A DNA stretch of 33,279 nucleotides, taken from Streptomyces aurantiacus JA 4570. Lineage in GTDB: Bacteria; Actinomycetota; Actinomycetes; Streptomycetales; Streptomycetaceae. Of this stretch, positions 28,806 through 33,279 are shown in pieces (the stretch's first letter is position 1; every line of letters starts with the position of its first letter). The notes beneath the pieces were generated by a model. The model had not been told where the DNA came from. It was given only the letters and a program-made list of their open reading frames with translations, and did not search any database. Where the stretch lies: assembly GCF_000414115.1 (NCBI RefSeq), contig NZ_AOPZ01000188.1:1-33279 (forward strand), given 5' to 3'. The translations under genes and the position numbers were made by a program.

Positions 28806-30410
28806 GTGAGCACTGCTGCCAACGGCAAACCGGTCGTACTCATCGCTGAAGAGCTGTCGCCCGCCACTGTCGACGCCCTGGGCCCGGACTTCGAGATCCG
28901 GCACTGCAACGGCGCGGACCGCGCCGAGCTGCTGCCCGCCCTCGTCGACGTCGACGCGATCCTGGTCCGCTCCGCGACCAAGGTCGACGCCGAGGCCATC
29001 GCCGTCGCGCGCAAGCTGAAGGTCGTCGCCCGCGCGGGCGTCGGTCTGGACAACGTCGACGTCTCCGCCGCCACCAAGGCCGGCGTCATGGTCGTCAACG
29101 CCCCGACGTCGAACATCGTCACCGCCGCCGAGCTCGCCTGCGGCCTGATCGTCGCCACCGCGCGCAACATCCCGCAGGCGAACACCGCCCTGAAGAACGG
29201 CGAGTGGAAGCGCTCCAAGTACACCGGCGTGGAGCTCGCCGAGAAGACGCTCGGCGTCGTCGGCCTCGGCCGCATCGGCGCGCTCGTCGCGCAGCGCATG
29301 TCGGCCTTCGGCATGAAGGTCGTGGCGTACGACCCGTATGTACAGCCCGCGCGTGCCGCGCAGATGGGCGTGAAGGTCCTCTCGCTGGACGAGCTCCTCG
29401 AAGTCTCCGACTTCATCACCGTGCACCTGCCGAAGACCCCCGAGACCCTCGGCCTCATCGGCGACGAGGCGCTGCACAAGGTCAAGCCGTCCGTGCGTGT
29501 CGTCAACGCCGCGCGCGGCGGCATCGTCGACGAGGAGGCGCTGTACTCGGCGCTCAAGGAGGGCCGCGTCGCGGGCGCCGGCCTCGATGTGTACGCGAAG
29601 GAGCCCTGCACCGACTCCCCGCTCTTCGAGCTGGACCAGGTCGTGTGCACCCCGCACCTCGGCGCCTCCACCGACGAGGCGCAGGAGAAGGCGGGCATCT
29701 CCGTCGCCAAGTCGGTGCGCCTCGCGCTCGCCGGTGAACTGGTGCCGGACGCGGTGAACGTCCAGGGCGGCGTCATCGCCGAGGACGTGCGCCCCGGGCT
29801 TCCGCTGGCCGAGAAGCTCGGCCGGATCTTCACCGCGCTCGCGGGCGAGGTCGCCGCCCGGCTCGACGTCGAGGTGTACGGCGAGATCACCCAGCACGAC
29901 GTGAAGGTGCTCGAACTGTCCGCCCTGAAGGGCGTGTTCGAGGACGTCGTCGACGAGACGGTTTCGTACGTCAACGCGCCGCTGTTCGCGCAGGAGCGCG
30001 GTGTCGAGGTGCGGCTCACCACGTCCTCCGAGTCGCCCGACCACCGCAACGTGGTCACCGTGCGCGGCACCCTCGGCGACGGCGAGGAGATCGCCGTGTC
30101 CGGCACGCTGGCCGGGCCCAAGAACCACCAGAAGATCGTGGCCGTCGGTGAGTACGACGTCGATCTGGCGCTCGCCGACCACATGGTCGTGCTGCGGTAC
30201 GCGGACCGGCCCGGGGTCGTCGGAACGGTGGGGCGCGTCCTTGGTGAGGCCGGGATCAACATCGCCGGGATGCAGGTTGCGCGGGCCGATGCGGGGGGTG
30301 AGGCGCTCGCCGTTCTCACCGTCGACGACACGGTGCCGCTGCCGGTCCTCGCGGAGCTGTCCGAGGAGATCGGGGCGGCGTCGGCCCGCTCGGTCAACCT
30401 GGCGGACTAG
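28806..30410 (+). CDS. serA: D-3-phosphoglycerate dehydrogenase
   Basis: A 534-aa enzyme that oxidises 3-phosphoglycerate as the first step of serine synthesis. An N-terminal substrate/NAD domain (VGLGRIGALVAQRM; catalytic Arg in NAARGGIVDEEAL, Glu in VYAKEPCTDSPLF, His in CTPHLGAST) is followed by an intervening domain (~320-450) and a C-terminal ACT domain (VVLRYADRPGVVGTVGRVLGEAGINIAGMQVAR). This long form with the extra domain is the actinobacterial type, where serine feedback through the ACT region is known. GTG 28806 follows GTGAGGA. TACACT at 28689-28694 is a possible -10, which would leave a ~105-nt leader. It is separated from ilvC by 289 bp, so probably independently transcribed. 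Confidence 0.97.
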   Translation: MSTAANGKPVVLIAEELSPATVDALGPDFEIRHCNGADRAELLPALVDVDAILVRSATKVDAEAIAVARKLKVVARAGVGLDNVDVSAATKAGVMVVNAPTSNIVTAAELACGLIVATARNIPQANTALKNGEWKRSKYTGVELAEKTLGVVGLGRIGALVAQRMSAFGMKVVAYDPYVQPARAAQMGVKVLSLDELLEVSDFITVHLPKTPETLGLIGDEALHKVKPSVRVVNAARGGIVDEEALYSALKEGRVAGAGLDVYAKEPCTDSPLFELDQVVCTPHLGASTDEAQEKAGISVAKSVRLALAGELVPDAVNVQGGVIAEDVRPGLPLAEKLGRIFTALAGEVAARLDVEVYGEITQHDVKVLELSALKGVFEDVVDETVSYVNAPLFAQERGVEVRLTTSSESPDHRNVVTVRGTLGDGEEIAVSGTLAGPKNHQKIVAVGEYDVDLALADHMVVLRYADRPGVVGTVGRVLGEAGINIAGMQVARADAGGEALAVLTVDDTVPLPVLAELSEEIGAASARSVNLAD

Positions 30411-31972
30411 GGGGTCCCGTAACCAGGGGGCTCCGCCCCCTGGACCCCCGTATCGGAGGAGCGGGGGTCCGGGGGCGGAGCCCCCTGGGCTCGCAGGGCC
30501 CACGCCCCCAGCCCGGCTGCGGCAAGCAGTATTCCCGCCCCCGCCAGCGCAGCGACATGCATACCGCTGGTGAACGCGGACCGCGCCGCCGAGGCGAGCG
30601 CGTCGGCCGCCGGTGACGGCAGGTGACCGGCGGCGGCCAGCGCGCCGCCGAGCGTCTCCCGCGCCGCGTCCGGCGCCCCCGCGGGCATCTCGTCGCGATA
30701 CACCGCCGTCCCGACAGACCCGAGCACAGCCATCCCGAGCGCCCCGCCGAACTCCTGGCCGGTCTCCAGGAGCGAGGACGCCGCCCCGGCCTTCTCCGCG
30801 GGCGCCGACCCGAGTGCCAAGTCGGTGAGCTGCGAGCCGACCACCACCGCCCCCCACGCGAGCACCCCCGCCCCCGCGAGCACCGTCCACAGCGCGTCGG
30901 TGTCCGCGAGCAGCAGCAGCCCGTACCCGCACGCCGCGACCGCGAAGCCGCCCGCGACCACGTACGCCCGGTCCGTGCCCCGCCGCACCAGGGCCGTCGC
31001 GACCGGCGCCGCGCAGCCGATGAGGACCGACGGCAGCAGCGCCCACAGCGCGGCCTCCATCGCGCTCTTGCCGAGCACGGACTGCAGATACTGCGTCGTG
31101 TAGTACGCCGAACCCATCATCGCGAACGACGAGACGAGGTTCAGGACGACGGCGGGAGCGAAGCCGCGCGACCCGCGGAACAGGGCGGGGGAGATCAGCG
31201 GGGACGCGGCGGTGCGCTGGCGGCGTACGAACAGGGCCGCGAAGACGAGGCCCACGGCGAGCGACGCGACGTACTCCACGTGGACACCCTCGGAGGGGAT
31301 CTCCTTGAGGCCGTACACGACCGGAAGCACCGCGGCCAGTGACAGCGGCACGCTCAGCAGGTCGAAGCGGCCGGGACGCGGGTCCCTGGACTCCGGGATG
31401 AGGACCGGCGCGAGCACCAGGAGCAGCGCCATCGCGGGCAGGTTGACCAGGAACACCGAGCCCCACCAGAAGAACTCGACGAGCAGCCCGCTCAGCACCG
31501 AGCCGAGCGCGATGCCGGCCACCATCACGCCGGACCAGATGCCGATCGCCGTCGCGCGCTGCCCGGCGTCGCGGAACAGCGTCCGCACCAGCGCGAGCGT
31601 GGACGGCATCAGGGTGGCGCCGCCGATGCCGAGGACGGCGCGGGCGGCGATGAGGAGTTCGGCGCTGTCGGCGTAGGCGGCGGTGAGGGACGCCGCGCCG
31701 AAGGCCGCCGCGCCGCAGAGCAGCAGCCTGCGGCGGCCCACGCGGTCGCCGAGCGAGCCCATGGTCATGAGCAGTCCGGCGAGCACGAAGGCGTAGATGT
31801 CGAAGATCCAGAGTTGCTGGGTGCCGGTCGGTTCCAGGTCCGCGTTGATCGCGGGGACCGCGAAGTAGAGGACCGAGACGTCCATCGAGACGAGCAGCAG
31901 CGGCAGCATCAGGACGGCGAGGGCCGTCCATTCCCTGCGGCCCGCGCGTGCGGGCGTCGGATTCGTAGCCAT
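30407..31972 (-). CDS. DHA2-type MFS multidrug exporter
   Basis: A 521-aa protein with about 14 membrane helices, of the EmrB/QacA drug:H+ antiporter group. Visible are the early VSMDVSVLYFAVPAI, motif A between helices 2 and 3 (MGSLGDRVGRRRLLL), IAARAVLGIGGATLMPSTLALV and motif C-like GIWSGVMVAGIALGSVLSG. The start is ATG 31970-31972 (MATNPTP); the ribosome site is weak. The last ~25 residues (APPPDPRSSDTGVQGAEPP) are encoded by the long terminator hairpin, and the stop overlaps the serA stop region, so the tail was probably acquired from the repeat. It is divergent from tetR, sharing a 123-bp promoter region with five repeats, so it is probably the regulated exporter. Confidence 0.9.
   Translation of the reverse strand: MATNPTPARAGRREWTALAVLMLPLLLVSMDVSVLYFAVPAINADLEPTGTQQLWIFDIYAFVLAGLLMTMGSLGDRVGRRRLLLCGAAAFGAASLTAAYADSAELLIAARAVLGIGGATLMPSTLALVRTLFRDAGQRATAIGIWSGVMVAGIALGSVLSGLLVEFFWWGSVFLVNLPAMALLLVLAPVLIPESRDPRPGRFDLLSVPLSLAAVLPVVYGLKEIPSEGVHVEYVASLAVGLVFAALFVRRQRTAASPLISPALFRGSRGFAPAVVLNLVSSFAMMGSAYYTTQYLQSVLGKSAMEAALWALLPSVLIGCAAPVATALVRRGTDRAYVVAGGFAVAACGYGLLLLADTDALWTVLAGAGVLAWGAVVVGSQLTDLALGSAPAEKAGAASSLLETGQEFGGALGMAVLGSVGTAVYRDEMPAGAPDAARETLGGALAAAGHLPSPAADALASAARSAFTSGMHVAALAGAGILLAAAGLGAWALRAQGAPPPDPRSSDTGVQGAEPPGYGTP
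30423..30488. terminator. Very long hairpin between convergent serA and the MFS gene
   Basis: Arms 30423-30450 and 30462-30488 are complementary over 27 pairs with one bulged base (T30441) and an 11-nt loop. The arm begins CCAGGGGGCTCCGCCCCC. It can serve as a bidirectional terminator, but lies within the MFS reading frame, encoding its last residues. Confidence 0.8.
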
Positions 31973-32009
31973 GCCCAGGGACTGTACGGACGTATAAAAC
32001 AGTTGTCTA

Positions 32010-32074
32010 GAACGAGTGTGTAGGACGAGTGTGTGGGACGAGCGTGTAGGACGAGCGTGTAGGACGAGCGTCTG
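32010..32074 (+). repeat. Five 13-bp tandem repeats in the MFS-tetR promoter region
   Basis: Units are GAACGAGTGTGTA (32010), GGACGAGTGTGTG (32023), GGACGAGCGTGTA (32036), an identical copy (32049) and GGACGAGCGTCTG (32062). Units 3-5 contain ACG-AG-CGT half-symmetry; units 1 and 2 have T at the central C. Likely regulator-binding sites or a slippage array. Confidence 0.85.
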
Positions 32075-32083
32075 GATTCTGGG

Positions 32084-32089
32084 TAGAGT
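32084..32089 (+). promoter_or_regulatory. Candidate -10 for leaderless tetR
   Basis: TAGAGT ends seven bases before the A of the ATG at 32096, so transcription could begin at the start codon. No Shine-Dalgarno sequence is present. The -35 position would fall in the last 13-bp repeats, putting repeat binding and promoter use in direct competition. Confidence 0.45.
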
Positions 32090-32095
32090 CGGCGC

Positions 32096-32683
32096 ATGGG
32101 ACACCGTGAGGATCTGCTGGAGGGCGCCCAGCGCTGCCTGCTGGAGAAGGGGTTCGTGCGCACGACGGCGCGCGACATCGTCAAGGAGTCGGGCACGAAT
32201 CTCGCGTCCATCGGCTATCACTACGGCTCGAAGGACGCCCTGCTCGCGCAGGCGTACATCGCGCTCATCGAGTCCATCGGCGACGCCTTCCATCCGGTGG
32301 ATGACGCGGGCGCGGCGCCCGGCGGCTCGCTGGAGCGGTTCCAGGAGGTGTGGGGGAACGTCATCCGTACGTTCCCCGAGGCACGGGGTGTGTGGATGCT
32401 CAGCCTGGAGTTCGTCACCTACGGCGACCGGCTGCCCGGGGTGCGCGAACTCGTCGCCAAGGCGCAGCGGGAGGGGCGCGCGGGCGTGGCCGCGCTGATG
32501 CTCGACATCGACGAGGACACGCTCGGCGACGACGTCCTCGACGCGGAGGGGCGGCTCTATACGACGCTGCTCAACGGGCTGATGGTGCAGTGGCTCTTCG
32601 ACCCGGAGTCGGCGACGGACGCGGCGCAGCTGACGGAGGGACTGCGGCGGGTGATGGAACGGGCGGGGCGGGAGGGGCTCTAG
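32096..32683 (+). CDS. TetR-family transcriptional regulator
   Basis: A 195-aa repressor-type protein. The N-terminal HTH is clear: LLEGAQRCLLEKGFVRTTARDIVKESGTNLASIGYHYGSKDALLAQAY (residues ~6-53). The remaining helical ligand domain shows ETW-like features (FQEVWGNVIRTFPEARGVWML, LLNGLMVQWLFDPE). It most likely controls the divergent MFS exporter and itself through the intervening repeats (inference from arrangement). The ligand is unknown. Confidence 0.9.
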   Translation: MGHREDLLEGAQRCLLEKGFVRTTARDIVKESGTNLASIGYHYGSKDALLAQAYIALIESIGDAFHPVDDAGAAPGGSLERFQEVWGNVIRTFPEARGVWMLSLEFVTYGDRLPGVRELVAKAQREGRAGVAALMLDIDEDTLGDDVLDAEGRLYTTLLNGLMVQWLFDPESATDAAQLTEGLRRVMERAGREGL

Positions 32684-32709
32684 CAGGTGGTGATCTCGCG
32701 GGTCGTGTT

Positions 32710-32764
32710 GCGCGTCAGCCTGTGAACCCGGCTGTCGCGTCGCGCGTCAGCCCGTGAACCCCGG
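32710..32764. repeat. Duplicated 3' end of the response-regulator remnant
   Basis: GCGCGTCAGCCTGTGAACCC (from 32710) recurs as GCGCGTCAGCCCGTGAACCC (from 32742), with one mismatch over 20 bases and a period of 32. The second copy encodes the remnant's last residues and stop on the minus strand. Confidence 0.75.
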
Positions 32765-32887
32765 CACCACCAGACCCGATTCGTACGCGATCACCACCGC
32801 GTGGGTCCGGTTCTGCGCGCCGAGCTTGGTCAGTACGTTCCCGACGTGTGTCTTCACCGTCTCCAGGCCGAGCCTCACCTGCCGGGC
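32747..32887 (-). pseudogene. C-terminal remnant of a NarL/LuxR response regulator
   Basis: On the minus strand the frame reads ARQVRLGLETVKTHVGNVLT, then KLGAQNRTHAVVIAYESGLV and a short end to TGA at 32747-32749. This is the recognition-helix half of a LuxR-type HTH plus the usual C-terminal end. The receiver domain and the first HTH helices are missing: upstream the sequence is Gly/Pro-rich, and the PucR gene ends only about 20 bp away. A deletion has therefore removed most of the gene. No start with a ribosome site is visible, so it is probably not expressed. Confidence 0.75.
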
Positions 32888-32909
32888 GCCCGCCGGTTGA
32901 GGTGGGCCC

Positions 32910-33279
32910 CTACAGCCGTGACGCCTTCAGGATCATGTGCAGGAGCAGGCGGTCCTCGCCCTCGTCCAGGTCCAGCTTCGTGAGCTGCTCCACGCGCGAG
33001 AGGCGGTAGTAGAGGGTCTGGCGGTGGATGCCCAGCTCGGCCGCCGCGCGGCCCGCCTGGCCCGCGCGGTCGAGGAACACCTCGGCGGTGCGGGCGAGTT
33101 CGCGGTGGGTGGGGGAGAGCAGTTCGCGGGCCACCGTGTCGTACACCGCCTCCGGGGGCAGTGCCGTGAGCAGCCGGTAGGGGCCGATGTCCGACCACCG
33201 CGCGAGCGGCGCGAACCGCGGCTCCGCGAGCGCCGCGCGCGCCGCCGCCGTGGCCTCCCCCCAGGCCGCCCACGTCTCG
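32910..33279 (-). CDS. PucR-type transcriptional regulator, C-terminal part (runs off the window)
   Basis: The minus-strand frame is open to the window end and stops at 32910. The visible part contains [19 protein letters not shown], then the PucR C-terminal [23 protein letters not shown] followed by [20 protein letters not shown] and the usual end [12 protein letters not shown]. The family regulates purine, polyketide or other catabolic genes; the N-terminal sensor lies outside the window, so no target can be proposed. A GTG at 33146 is internal, not the start. Confidence 0.85.
   Translation of the reverse strand, partial: ETWAAWGEATAAARAALAEPRFAPLARWSDIGPYRLLTALPPEAVYDTVARELLSPTHRELARTAEVFLDRAGQAGRAAAELGIHRQTLYYRLSRVEQLTKLDLDEGEDRLLLHMILKASRL

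Noticed and set aside
32010..32074. Repeat array as a CRISPR
   Set aside because: Units are only 13 bp, contiguous and without spacers, and no cas gene is present.

Overview
The window is high-GC chromosomal DNA from a Streptomyces-type actinomycete. Codon third positions are almost all G or C, and many genes use GTG starts. The gene order (GGDEF/EAL protein, gatC-gatA-small ORF-gatB, and later PAS-GGDEF/EAL protein, ilvB-ilvN-ilvC-serA) is the one I know from the central chromosome of Streptomyces coelicolor. This is mostly a conserved core region. I see no prophage, insertion sequence, CRISPR array, tRNA, rRNA or biosynthetic cluster.

Layout. 1-3.7 kb: an RmdB-like membrane c-di-GMP phosphodiesterase, convergent with a GT87 mannosyltransferase-like membrane protein. 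3.8-7.4 kb: the glutamyl-tRNA(Gln) amidotransferase operon gatC-gatA-(84-aa membrane protein)-gatB, in which gatA is broken by an exact 17-bp tandem duplication. 7.5-12.8 kb: a Tat-exported phospholipase C behind a near-perfect 26-bp dyad, an MMPL exporter and a GNAT acetyltransferase. 12.9-17.5 kb: an acidic-tailed membrane protein, a 58-aa ORF with a nested hairpin leader, a large ATP-binding LuxR regulator with an N-terminal frameshift, and a DUF6191-like small protein. 17.5-21 kb: a lipoprotein sugar dehydrogenase, an aldo/keto reductase and a D-2-hydroxyacid dehydrogenase. 21-24.7 kb: a second c-di-GMP protein (PAS-GGDEF with a degenerate EAL domain). 24.7-30.4 kb: an attenuator-controlled ilvB-ilvN, then ilvC and serA. 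30.4-32.7 kb: a divergent DHA2-type MFS exporter and TetR regulator separated by five 13-bp repeats. 32.7 kb to the end: a truncated NarL/LuxR response-regulator remnant and the C-terminus of a PucR-type regulator.

How the genes fit together. GatCAB supplies Gln-tRNA(Gln) by transamidation. IlvB/IlvN and IlvC carry out the first two steps of branched-chain amino acid synthesis, with expression plausibly set by a 13-codon leader peptide containing consecutive Ile-Leu-Val-Leu codons followed by a terminator. SerA opens serine synthesis. The two c-di-GMP proteins look oppositely specialised: the first keeps EAL catalytic motifs but lacks an inhibitory site; the second keeps GGDEF and an RxxD site but has lost EAL residues.

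The least expected signal is a run of short duplications: an exact 17-bp one inside gatA, imperfect ones spanning or touching gene 3' ends (gatB, aldo/keto reductase, response-regulator remnant), one upstream of gatC, and the 13-bp array. Two genes (gatA and the LuxR regulator) cannot be read through as written. Assembly error, recent mutation and slippage cannot be separated from sequence alone.
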